This document shows positions 24,951-34,850 of a DNA stretch of 64,000 bases, piece after piece. The stretch lies in the NCBI RefSeq assembly GCF_026914265.1, contig NC_069133.1:11973937-12037936 (forward strand), read 5' to 3'. Position 1 is the first letter of the stretch, and each line of letters opens with the position of its first letter. The notes under the pieces are model-generated. The model had not been told where the DNA came from. It searched no databases and worked only from the letters and a program-made list of their open reading frames with translations. This DNA comes from Mya arenaria. Taxonomy: Eukaryota; Mollusca; Bivalvia; Myida; Myidae. The position numbers were made by a program, and so were the translations under genes.

Positions 24951-26015
24951 AGCAAAAAACTTTAATTGAAGGTTAAAGTACATACATTGATATGGATTTT
25001 AATCACATACGACTTGAAAAGCTGCAGTCCCAGGATTTATTTCAAAGTCTTGTTAAATGACTTCGCAAAAAAAAATCGCAATATAATGGCCGGCCATGTG
25101 CAAAAGTGGGTGGGGGAGTTAAAAAATTTAAACGTTTTAAAAGTTCATGTTTTATTTACTTTTGAGAAAAGATATTTTTCGGTAGTAAAACTTACATTCT
25201 TGGTGACATGTTTTGGGGTAGTAAGGAGTTGAACAAATTTTACAAAAGAAGATTTTATCAGACTTGGATGAAAAGTATTCACATTCTTTTGGAAAAAAAC
25301 TGTCGACATTATAACTTGTTTTAGTGTCAAAATGCCCCATACTTCCTAATCAATAATGTCTTGAGAGTTCTGGATGATATCTTTTCAAATAAGAATGTTA
25401 TTAAAAAATATTGGAAAATAGTAGATGAAATTCATTTCCAGGTTACAAAAATGCAAACATCTTTTTTTTTTAAATAGAAATAGCTGCAATCACCACAAAG
25501 CCCCAAGATAATGTTCAAGGTTAGTTCTGATAAATTTGACTCATAAAATTCAATATAGTCATTTTGTATTAAGACATTTACTGGAAAACGCATCCTTGGC
25601 AGAGGATGGGAAAATATAATGCTTTTTTATTGGAAATCTGATAAAATATATTTTTCGATAAAATTACTCATTTCCTAATATGCTTAATATTGAACCTCCA
25701 AAACTAAACAAAAAATTATTATTTTTTAACATTTCAAATTATGGTCCTTCAAATGCCGTTGTGGCCGGGCCTTAACACATGGCTGACACAACAAGGCAGA
25801 CGTTTTGCACGTAATCATGTTTCCTATCCAACATTAATTGATGACATATTCTGTGAGTTTGGGCTGAAATTGGTTACCAATGAGCGAGTATTATCTATTA
25901 TGTAAATATGAGTTCACATAACTAACAAAAAAAAAACGCGAAGTAATTGATTATTATATTTGGGACGAAACTACTAAGGAATGGCGTAGTTAACCATGCA
26001 TAAACTAACAATGCC
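24951..26015. other. Possible LINE remnant, then peptide gene A upstream DNA
   Basis: 24,966-25,400 reads, in changing frames, a weak resemblance to the C-terminal region of molluscan LINE ORF2 ('WGSKELNKFYKRRFYQTWMK' region near 25,210-25,280); I would not insist on it. A 53-codon frame starting near 25,740 has no known relative. From about 25,930 the DNA matches the promoter module of the peptide genes, including TAATTGATTA at 25,944-25,953. Confidence 0.3.
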
Positions 26016-26084
26016 TATAAATATGACATCCATTTAACACCATTGCGGTCTGTGAAGTAAGCAAAGAATTATCTAACACTAACG
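26016..26084 (+). promoter_or_regulatory. Promoter and 5' non-coding exon of peptide gene A
   Basis: TATAAAT at 26,016-26,022 lies in a block also found before genes B, C and D: TATA box, about 40 bp, then 'gtaagc' (26,057) and a second donor-like GTACGT (26,084). Coding exon 2 of each gene starts directly behind an intron-type acceptor, so this block should supply a short leader exon. With a start about 30 bp after the TATA box, use of the second donor gives a leader of about 40 nt. The exact start site and donor are inferred. Confidence 0.6.
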
Positions 26085-26488
26085 TACGTTTTTTTTGTAT
26101 TTGGTTGATAGGAGCGCGCTCATTTATTGGATTAACATTGGCTTAAGACAAAAAAGTTACTTCGATACAAGCGTTCATGTCGGCTTAAAATGCAGCTTGT
26201 TTTATGAATTTGATAAATTGGATTTACGAAATGCATGATCTTCACACATGTTTATACTTTTATAGAAGTGATTAAATATTTTTATGGCGTTTCTCAAAAG
26301 ATTTATTGCATATATAATGTCATTAGATTACCGATATTTATACACAAAACATTTTCGTTTTTTTTCTCCTTAAATTTAAACAATCTCAAACTTAGATGAC
26401 TTGACAAAACATTTATTAATTTAGCAAAATGGTGCACACACATGTATAAAAATTATAATGTAGTCTTTTATTTCATCCGTACAGCATC

Positions 26489-28093
26489 ATGAAGTCCCAC
26501 GTGATTTCGGCTCTCCTGGCGATGTGTCTTCTCCTTGCGGCCCTGTCGCCCTCGGCGGAAGCTCAACGCGGCAGAAGAGGTGGCTATGGCAGAAGGGGAG
26601 GCTACGGCTTCGGAGGGGGCGGTTTCGGTGGTGGACTTCTTGGCGGGCTGCTTCTGGGAGGTTTGGTCGGAGGCGGCTTAGGCGGCTTCGGTGGTTATGG
26701 GTACGGCTTTGGTGGCTACCCAGGTACGTTTAACTTAAAACAGTTTATTTATTTATGTTTAGTTGTAAAGACGGATACCTCCCCAACCCCAACCCCCTGC
26801 GACAATTATCTCGCACAAGTCGATAGACTCATAAAGTTCCAGATAATAATATATATGTTGTTTTCGTTGCATACTTTTAGGCGTATATATCAGTGTGTGT
26901 ATACCACGTGATAAATTACGTCATATATGCAACGTCGGAAGGCAAAATTTTACTTAAATGAAGACTTAAAACGAAGTAACTTTTGTTTTACTGCACCATT
27001 TTAAATGAAACATAGCGCAGTCCACGCCGCTTAAAAAGTCGCCCCCCTTGTTTTATTTCCGGAATAATGTGATTAGTTTCATCAAACACTTCGACAACCT
27101 GTTTCCAAAATAATGTCATGACAGTGCTCCGTATTATGAAAAGCTTTGTCGAAGTGTTTAAAGAAACTAAACTCTTAATCAAACTGTGGTAAAAGACCGA
27201 AGACAGGGATCCGTAAGCGGCGTAGACTGCGCTATGATTCATTAAAAATGGTGAAGAAATACTGAAGTTATCTTTGTTTAAAGTTTTTAGTCTAAGGACG
27301 TTTTTGTTGGTAATAAACTGGTTTTGGTTTTATATCGGTTTCACTAACTGTGTATTTGTTGTAACAGTTTCAAATAAAACCCAAACCAGTTTCGATCGCT
27401 TTTTAACGAAAACCGAAACCGGTTTTTGAAACTATCGAAACCCCTACCGGAGACGGTTTCGTCGGTTCGTTCCATCCGAAAACTAGTTTACTTCGAAAAC
27501 AACATGGCGGATAGTGGTCAACTTCGTTTGTTGAAACTCAATCTTTTTTATAACAATGCCTTACAATGGGCAAATGAGCTAAATGAAAAGGGTTACATTA
27601 GTAATTGTGTAGCTCAGTAGCTACAGTAGCTCAGTCATATTGTTGAAAATGTACACAAAACCATGCATTTGTTACTTCAAGCAAAACTATCAAAACCGGT
27701 TTCGTAACTGCTGAAACCATTGAAACCAAAACTGAAACTGGTTTGGTATCAACAAAAACGCCCTAAGCCAATTGTTGCCTTCCAACGTAGCATTTATGAC
27801 GCAATTCATCACGTGGTATACACACACTGTATATGGCATCTTTATAATGTCATACTATAATAACATTGTCGAACGTTTCAGCACTGAGCAGGAACAGTGC
27901 CGCATGTTAATTTGTTTAAGTGACTGATATTCTTTTATCCATGTGTTTTTATAGGAAGGTTGTTTTGACATTCCTCTAAAACAATTTCTTGTTAACCACA
28001 GGTTATGGATATGGTGGATATGGTGGATTTGGTGGATTTGGTGGATATCCTGGATTCTATGGAAGAGGATTCTATGGAAGAGGATTTTTTTAA
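26489..28093 (+). CDS. Secreted Gly/Arg/aromatic-rich peptide, copy A
   Basis: Two coding exons, 26,489-26,723 and 28,002-28,093, give 108 residues. The acceptor TTTCATCCGTACAG ends 4 nt before the ATG, so a 5' leader intron is likely. The first donor is CAG|GTACGT and the last acceptor CCACAG|GT; the intron (1,278 bp) splits a Gly codon after its first base, exactly as in B. Residues 1-25 are a signal peptide (MK start, Leu/Ala core, cleavage after AEA). The mature 83 residues begin QRGRRGGYGRR, have a Leu/Gly hydrophobic middle (GGLLGGLLLGGLVGG), then GFGGY repeats and an FYGRGFYGRGFF end. There is no Cys, Lys or acidic residue, and the net charge is about +7. An unspliced reading of exon 2 into the intron would give a longer unrelated tail and is rejected because the split codon and tail are conserved in the paralogues. 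Family unknown. It resembles shell-matrix shematrins or nematode YGGW-type antimicrobial peptides in composition only. Confidence 0.8.
26891..27829. mobile_element. CAGTGTG-ended MITE with a nested insertion, in gene A intron
   Basis: Left end CAGTGTGTGTATACCACGTG and right end CACGTGGTATACACACACTG form inverted repeats that continue for about 55 bp (through 'acgtcggaaggcaa' on the left and 'ttgccttccaacgta' on the right). TATAT flanks both sides. An inner foldback pairs 'caccattttaaatgaa' near 26,993 with 'cattaaaaatggtg' near 27,240. A separate element, about 27,293-27,767, is nested inside it. Relatives: 53,273-53,661, 60,869-61,222 and fragments near 33,583-33,690 and 41,664-41,790. Confidence 0.8.
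27293..27767. mobile_element. Nested TIR element with GAAACCGGTTTC motifs
   Basis: 'aggacgtttttgttggta' at the left is mirrored by 'tatcaacaaaaacgccct' at the right. The interior repeats 'gaaaccggttt'-like motifs near both ends, the same subterminal style as the GAGTACTCG elements, so a hAT-like non-autonomous element is plausible. A 64-codon frame at 27,426-27,620 inside it has no known relative. Confidence 0.6.
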
Positions 28094-28137
28094 ACCTTTT
28101 ATATATTTTCTAATGTCATTTAAGGCACGTAATTCAC

Positions 28138-28143
28138 AATAAA
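28138..28143 (+). terminator. Polyadenylation signal of gene A
   Basis: AATAAA 45 bp after the stop codon. Confidence 0.7.
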
Positions 28144-28149
28144 AAAGTT

Positions 28150-30302
28150 AAATGATCATATATTGTTGTTGTTAGTTTTATTTCTATCCAGCATCTCCCA
28201 ATATTCTTGTACTGGACTACTTTAACTGTTCATGTGAATACATTTTTGCCTTCAAATGTCAACTGTCTGAATCTTCGAATGTCTTTAAGGATATCAATAA
28301 TGGAAAACGCACGTTTGTTTACAGAATAAAGACAGGGGGATGAAAAACACGCACAGCGACTGTTTCTCAGCTTTACTTATGATTGGCTTTGTCAATGGAC
28401 AAAATGTCAACAAAGAAAATGTATATTAAATGTTAAAGTAAGCTCCTAAAGGGAATGCATTTCAATAACTTAAGACCACAACAATTTAGATGTTTTATTT
28501 TATTTTACACATTTTGATCGATAAAAATGTGAGAGTCTCAACACTGTCGTCCGCGGTTTATTCATTGTATAATACCGAACAAGTATACTTCATTTCTATC
28601 TTTGAATATGGGTTAAGTAACCTCGCCATTGTCGTCATTCGGAAATCCTCGACCATTTTTTCTATCGAAAATAACCTCGGTTGAGGCGATTGTTAATATT
28701 TGTTTTAAAATTAAAAACATAGTTTATGTCATCAATTGTCCAGTGGTACTTATTAATTTTTGTATATGAATTCATCGTGAAAAAGTTCACGTTTAAAAGT
28801 TATTAACAATGCCCTTAATTCTAGATATTAAATTAAAAATAGTTTTGAACGATCGGCCGAATTATCTCCGTACTGTAAACAGATGCTCCACGTATAAATC
28901 GTGAAAAAACTCAATCCAAATTAACTACATGGGCGCTACTTTATTGATGATAAATTCCCTTTGTATTTTAGATCTTACGTTGTCATTGTGGCAGTTTTTA
29001 TATGACTTTTACGACCATGACAAATCGCTAGCCGTTTTTATTCGTTCGAATAATAATTGATGGGAAGTGTATACAGTATAAGGTGTACGAACTATTAGTC
29101 AAAACTCACCTCTTAAATGAGATGTAGAAGTTTGAAAAGTCTGTATTTTTGTATTCATAATTTTTATGTATTAGATAAATACAAGTGCGCTTTCTAAGAA
29201 TACGCACAATTTTTATATAGTTGCTTTGGTAATTTTTCAATATTCCTTAACTATTTGTATAATTGTGTGGTATATTATGTAATTATGTGATACTGATAGT
29301 AATTTATTTGTGATGAATGTCATATATTAATTTAATTCATCTGAGTATATGATATAATATTATATATTACTGTTCACTAAATCATTAAATGCCAACTTTA
29401 ATACCTTCGACATGGACCCCGTTGGAAATAAGTTTTTTTACTTGTGCAAATCTTTACGGGTTATCCTGTGCAATGTCATTTATTATGTTAAACTTTATTT
29501 GGTAAAACTTTATTTGGTATTAAATTAGATAGCTTTATCATTAACACCAAAAGTAATACATGTTTTAGTAGATCTAGTATTATGTATTTCATGTTAAACT
29601 TTCTGTGATATAACTTATTAGAACTCTAAATATCATGCAAATACAATATGTGATATATCCTATATTGATGTAAAATGTACTGTTATTGACATAATGCACG
29701 AATGAAACTACTATAACTACTACTACTATAACCAGCTTGTACATTGAACTATTAGCGATAATGTTGTATGCTGATGCCAGCAGTCATTTGTATATACCTA
29801 CGATTTTCCATTTGTTTTAAATCTTAAGTACACAATGGACCTTTCTCCCCATATATGGTGTTTGGGGTTGTGAAGCCCCTGAAATCAGTGTTATTTCGCG
29901 TGCAAATTGGTCAATTCTTTCGCTCCCTCTCTCTCATACGCGTAAACGGGAACTGTTATTAAAATGATGTCACAATAACGCGGGAAAAAATCAATCGCTC
30001 CAAACCACTTTTAAACGTGAAATTGAAACAATAATGACCACAATACACTTAACATATCACAAATATACACTTTCTGTCATGATTATTTAAGATTTTCAAT
30101 GCCTACTGACACAAAACAAACACTTACAAGATAAACAATTTTCAATATGGTTCGCGATCCGAACATATCCGAAGATTTTGCATTCATCGGATGCTAATCG
30201 CAATTGCCGAAAGGCAGTTCATTTTAGGAATGGAAGTTAGGTTGTAAATATTGTTATATGAAACTCGAAAAATTGGGACATATAACTTATTTAAGAGCAC
30301 AT
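28150..30302. other. Gene A 3' flank, no further gene seen
   Basis: Weak similarity to the 3' flank of gene B ('ggaaaacgcac', 'aaacacgcac' near 28,300-28,360) suggests the duplicated unit continues past the gene. The segment 29,832-29,940 ('ctttctccccatatatggt', 'ggttgtgaagccc', 'gtgcaaattggtcaattct') recurs at 31,441-31,520, so it is a dispersed repeat. The rest is AT-rich and empty. Confidence 0.4.
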
Positions 30303-30557
30303 CTGGCCCCGATTTCTCGAAACTTCTTAAGTCCCTTATAACAGGATTAAGCTAATCTCACTATTTTTAGTTTACAATAAATTGCGTAATATTACTTTTT
30401 TAAGAGTTTTTTATACTTTGTATAGGAATTATCATTACGAAAATCCCATTAAACCATTTTTCATTTATCAAGATTCAATTTAAGTATGTATTTTGGCTAA
30501 TTGAAATAAGCTACTTAAGCCTGTTAAGCTTAAGAAGTTTCGAGAAATTGGGGCCAG
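30303..30557. mobile_element. 255-bp MITE (CTGGCCCCGATTTCTCG ends)
   Basis: CTGGCCCCGATTTCTCGAAA at the left is mirrored by the right end TTTCGAGAAATTGGGGCCAG; the match continues inward through 'cttcttaag'. Interior AT-rich and non-coding. No clear target duplication. Confidence 0.85.
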
Positions 30558-31513
30558 TGGCTACCGCGATGAAGACCATTATATTATAACTAGTAATGGG
30601 CATTCGGATGGATTTTAATGATCGATTAATCCGACATACAAACAGACACATAATTATTCAAGAATACAATTTGTGTCATTTCGCATCTAATGAGTAGATA
30701 CTGGTAAACAAAATCAGACTTATTGCATGTCTTAAAAATAAAATATAATAGAATAAGAAGTGAAATATTTGTGTAATTGGATACAACTTTCCTGTCCTCA
30801 ACAAACTGACAAGTAAATAATGAAAAACAAAGCAATCAAAAACAAACATGAAATCAACCTGATATGAACTAAATGTAGGGTCATAAAACTGAATAGTCAA
30901 TGCATCATGATGACTCAGTCATTCTCTTCCTTGAAAACAATGATTACAAAGTCATAAAATCGTAAGTGCAATTACAGTATAGCAATAATGACTTTAAGTA
31001 CTAAAAGGAGTCACTCAATTTCCCAAGGTATTTGTAAATTACTTCATTACTTTGGTCATAATCCGTTTATAAAATTGATATTTCGGTGTACAGGGCAAAT
31101 GACACCTATTCGGAACTGTCTATTCATTGTTGAGTGCCTTATTTCTTTAGATGATAGTGATTCAAAGCATTGTTTTACCATCTCAGACCATTGGCTACCT
31201 TCCATATTTATAGTTTTTAAAGCTGAATGCTGGGTGATTTCAAAAACATGCTGGGCATACTGGATATACTGTATTTACTTTTATTTTGTTTACATTTTCA
31301 CCGCATTCACTGCATTGTTTGTACACAAACACCGGAATTGGTCTCTTTGACGAATACACAGAGATTACGTTCAACTAATTTAACTTATCATATAAAAAAC
31401 GTAACTTTTTTGTCACGGTGTTTAAACTTAAGTACCCATGTGGAACTTTCTCCCCATATATGGTAGTGGGGGTTGTGAAGCCCTTAAAATCAGATATCGT
31501 GTGCAAATTGGTC

Positions 31514-31551
<38 letters not shown>

Positions 31552-31879
31552 ATATATATGTATAGTGAATTTATTTAGAAGCATGTAACCTACATGGTTT
31601 TCGAAGTCAATTAGAGTGATATTTTATTAGGCAAAATATATTTTAGCCGAAAGATATTATAAAATAAACGGAACGCTCGGATTCGGTCCTAGAGTTCACG
31701 GTACAAATTCTTCGATTAACTCTTGGCGACGATAAATTGACTTCCGCCGATATTCAGCCAAGGACCACCTACTCAAATTGTTCAACGGACATCATGGAAA
31801 ATATTTAAAACGATTTTTCACAAGCTGCTAATTTATTAAATATGTTTTTTATACATTTAAAAGAACTTCAAAATATTTT
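30558..31879. other. No gene seen; (TC)n microsatellite
   Basis: The 120-codon frame at 30,988-31,350 shows no recognisable domain and no relative here. 31,441-31,520 is the second copy of the 'ctccccatatatggt' repeat and ends in a (TC)n run (about 31,516-31,550), as does its partner near 29,930. A simple CT tail at both copies is SINE-like. Confidence 0.4.
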
Positions 31880-33165
31880 CAAACATTGGAAAAAACGCAA
31901 TGTTCGAAAAGGTCACAAGATCAAACGAAATGATGTGTTCTCGTCTTTATTAAAATATTTTCTTTTCATTTCAACTCGATTTTCTGTCAACTGATGTTTT
32001 TATTACTAGAAACTATTGTGTTTATTTCTGAAACTCTGATAATGTCATAATTATTCAAATATAGAAGCAGAAAAAATTGTCGCTCTTGGAAGTTTGAGGG
32101 AGGGCAACACAGATTATAAGTATCTTCCATGGCCGAGAGTGTAAGATAGGTTCATTCCGACCCGAGCGTAGAGTGTTTTGCGGAAACGAGGTTTGCGCGA
32201 GGGTCGGGATGAACCTATCTTACACGAGCGGTTATGGTAGATGCCTTTTCTCCCACCTCAGTTAAACAAAATTAAGTAAAAATGTATTTTTTTGCTGGAA
32301 CACTTTTGTGCTTAGTGAAAATAATTGCGTATGGATATGCATTAATTCGTGGTTGTCATGGATATTCGAGCAGTGATTCAGAGTATGTAAATGGTCTGAT
32401 CGGTCTTTAAATAGTTCTAAGAAGAGTGAAGCATTATTTCTTGAAAGGTGCGTGAACACTGTTTTATTTTGACATTTGAAGCGAGAAATAATTAACTCGC
32501 GTTCTAAATATTGCCACCAGACAAAGTTTCCATGATGCGCTACAGACGACAGTCTCAACAAGGGAGGTGATTACAATGTGGTGACCATTAAAAGAAGTTC
32601 CATACGGGCATTTTATCTTCGCCCGTGGGCAAGATAAGAATTTCTAGCATGGTTAAATTGGATCTACTTATCTGAGGTGGGAGAAAACCTCTTCTTTAAT
32701 TCACGGTAAAAACTCTTTATCATTTAAATAGATATCCCATAGTCTACTATGATTATAACTATGTTGACAGTTTAAGCTAATTTAAAAGTCTGTATAACAC
32801 GGCTAATACCTTAATAACATATGCTTTAAAAAAAACAGCAAGGAAACTAAACCACATCTATTGACTATTTGGTATGTTAAAAGGGCAATAAATAGGCTGA
32901 TGCAAAAAAGTATATAATACATGTACAGATAAAACGATAGTAGCCTTTATATATCTGTTTCTTAAGCTATCTGTCCACAAATTGCCCATTATAAAACGTA
33001 CCAAAATATCGGTCATGTTTTTTTTATCTGTAAACGCATTATGTGTTGATTTGTTTTTGTTGTTTTTTATCAAAAAAGTTAAATGAGATAACCAACATCA
33101 TGCATTAAAAATGGATTTTTTGCAATAACCAATATTGTGCGTTTTTAGTGATGGTTTTAAGATAA
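31880..33165. repeat. Duplicated flank shared with 40.5-41.1 kb
   Basis: 31,910-32,100 and 32,690-33,165 match 40,550-41,150 over most of their length ('cacaagatcaaacgaaatga', 'ggctaataccttaata', 'ccacatctattgact', 'aataggctgatgcaaaaaag'). The match is interrupted here by the M2 element. This is the 3' flank of the peptide unit, so units A and B were duplicated as blocks. Confidence 0.75.
32113..32686. mobile_element. Foldback plus TIR element, family M2, copy 2
   Basis: Same palindrome and CTCCCACCTCAG / CTGAGGTGGGAG ends as 1,018-1,611. It sits inside the duplicated flank and is absent from the matching place near 40,740, so it inserted after the A/B duplication or was lost cleanly from B. 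By eye the two copies are more than 90 percent alike. Confidence 0.75.
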
Positions 33166-33177
33166 ATTGTTGGGATT

Positions 33178-33480
33178 GCAACAAGTGCTCGGGTACTCGA
33201 TCGGTCGCCCGAGTACTCGAAATCTATACTCGGTCGATCGTCCGAGTGTTCGAAATCTATTTCACTACCGGAATATAATAAAACAAACGGTGTTTAAAAT
33301 TCACCAAATACATGATATACAGACGACATACAGACGATAAAACATTACTGGCGCGTTGCCAACAAGTTTCCAGTTTCAACTTTATTCAGTAAACTCATGT
33401 CATGCATGCATGACATAATGAGCATTGCAGTGAACAAAGAGGCTTTGAAATATGAACATGACAGAAAGAGAAGTACATTA
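33178..33480. mobile_element. GAGTACTCG element, short copy
   Basis: About 2.5 units of a GAGTACTCG repeat (33,190-33,265), then 'catacagacgat(a/g)aaacattactgg', 'cgcgttgccaacaagtttc' and 'catgcatgcatgacataat' as at 41,505-41,650. Probably a non-coding part of a hAT element. Confidence 0.65.
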
Positions 33481-33582
33481 TAGTCTCAAGTTAACTTTGC
33501 TGACGATATACTTTTCATAAATTTACATAACTGTAAAAATAAGACGATGTACGGTCCCTCTTATCCCCGCTATGTACAGTGC

Positions 33583-33690
33583 GTGTAAAATTCCGCCATA
33601 TATGCTACGTCGGAAGGCAACCCTTTGCTTCGAATGATGACTTTAAACAAAGATAAATTTTCAGTTTCTTCATCATTTTAGATTTTCCTA
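33583..33690. repeat. Fragment of the CAGTGTG MITE family
   Basis: 'gctacgtcggaaggcaa' and 'tttcttcatcatttta' match the inner left part of the MITE at 26,891. The outer end is degenerate. Confidence 0.5.
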
Positions 33691-33840
33691 GTAGCCAAGT
33701 ACTCGATCGGGAGATAACTCGTAGCCATCGTAATAAATTGATGCCGCACAAAGAATAAAATGGGTTGTATGTAAATGCTTAGTGATAAGACTGTTGTTTA
33801 AAATCATTTTGGGCACATAGAATGAGACAAAAGATCTGAA

Positions 33841-34175
33841 GATTATCAGTATCTTCCATGGGCGAGAGCGTAAGATAGGTTCATTCCGACCCTGCACGAC
33901 TATGGTAGATGCTTTTTCTCCCACCTCAGTTTAACAAAATTAAGTAAAAATGTATTTTTTTGCTGGAACTCTTTTGTGCTTAGTGCAAATAATTGCGTAT
34001 GGATATGCGATAATTTGTGGTTGTCATGGATATTCGCGCAGTGATTCAGAGTATGTAAATTGTCTGATCGGTCTTTAAATAGTTGTACTAAAGAGTGAAG
34101 CATTATTTCTTGAAAGGTGCGTGAAAACTGTTTTCTGGTGACATTTGAAGCGAGAAATGATTAACTAGCTTGCTT
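33841..34175. mobile_element. M2 element, truncated copy 3
   Basis: Starts like copies 1 and 2 ('agtatcttccatgggcgagag') but the palindrome is largely deleted. It keeps the CTCCCACCTCAG end at 33,918 and breaks off near 34,175 in 'gcgagaaatgattaac', before the right end. Confidence 0.65.
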
Positions 34176-34194
34176 ACAAAGTACAAAATAAATA

Positions 34195-34800
34195 TTTGTT
34201 GACAAAACAGAACACATGACCCGAATTTCATTGCAGTACTATCAAAAAAAGAAAGTAGTTAAAAAGGTCACAGTCAAGGTCATCCGAGGACAACAATGAT
34301 GCACGTTTGCAAAACTGTATACGTGGTCCAAATTTCATTGCTGAAGCTTCAAGAATAAGGAAGTAGGCCAAAAGATCACAGTCAAGGTCATCGTAGAACA
34401 ACATAAATATTTGTTTTCAAAACTGTACACATGGTCCAAATTGCATTGCTGTAGCATTAAAAATAAAAAAAAAGTAGGTCAAAGGGGTGGACCAGCTTTG
34501 GCCCCAGAGGCATAATTTAAACTGTCTTGGTAGAGGACCACTAAATGTTGCCTTATTCAAAATAGCAAGGGTCTGGGCCTAGCGGTTTCATATAAAAAGA
34601 TTTTCAACCATTTCCTTATATAAGTATACCAAACCTGTAAACCATGGGGCGTGGCCAGTAATGGCCCCCACGGGCATAATTTGAACAAACGTTCACAAGC
34701 AATTGTGTTCAGATGGAAAACGGACAACATACACTTCTGGTCTTTAGCCAATAGAGCTGAAATTCAACCAACCCCAACTGTAAGTTTGATCTCTTTTTAA
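34195..34800. repeat. Dispersed repeats with ~115-bp internal period
   Basis: 34,200-34,480 contains three diverged units with 'ggtcacagtcaaggtcatc', 'tggtccaaatt(t/g)cattgctg' and 'ggaagtaggtcaaa'. 34,490-34,790 follows with 'ggaccactaaatgttgcc' and 'ggcataattt(a/g)aac(a/t)', a pattern I know as common in bivalve genomes. Non-coding. Confidence 0.6.
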
Positions 34801-34850
34801 CAAGGGCAAGGGAGTGTACAACAAAAAACAACAACAAATGCATCACCAAA

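Noticed and set aside
24966-25340. Overlapping 60-88-codon frames
   Set aside because: At best pieces of a decayed LINE; too weak to annotate as a gene.
26524-26733. Arg/Trp-rich alternative frame inside gene A exon 2
   Set aside because: A shadow of the Gly-rich codons; not conserved at the signal peptide.
26724-26911. Unspliced extension of gene A to a 140-residue protein
   Set aside because: Runs into a GTACGT donor and intron; the spliced tail is conserved in phase and content in B and C.
30988-31350. 120-codon plus-strand frame
   Set aside because: No domain, no paralogue in the window, base use like the surrounding non-coding DNA.
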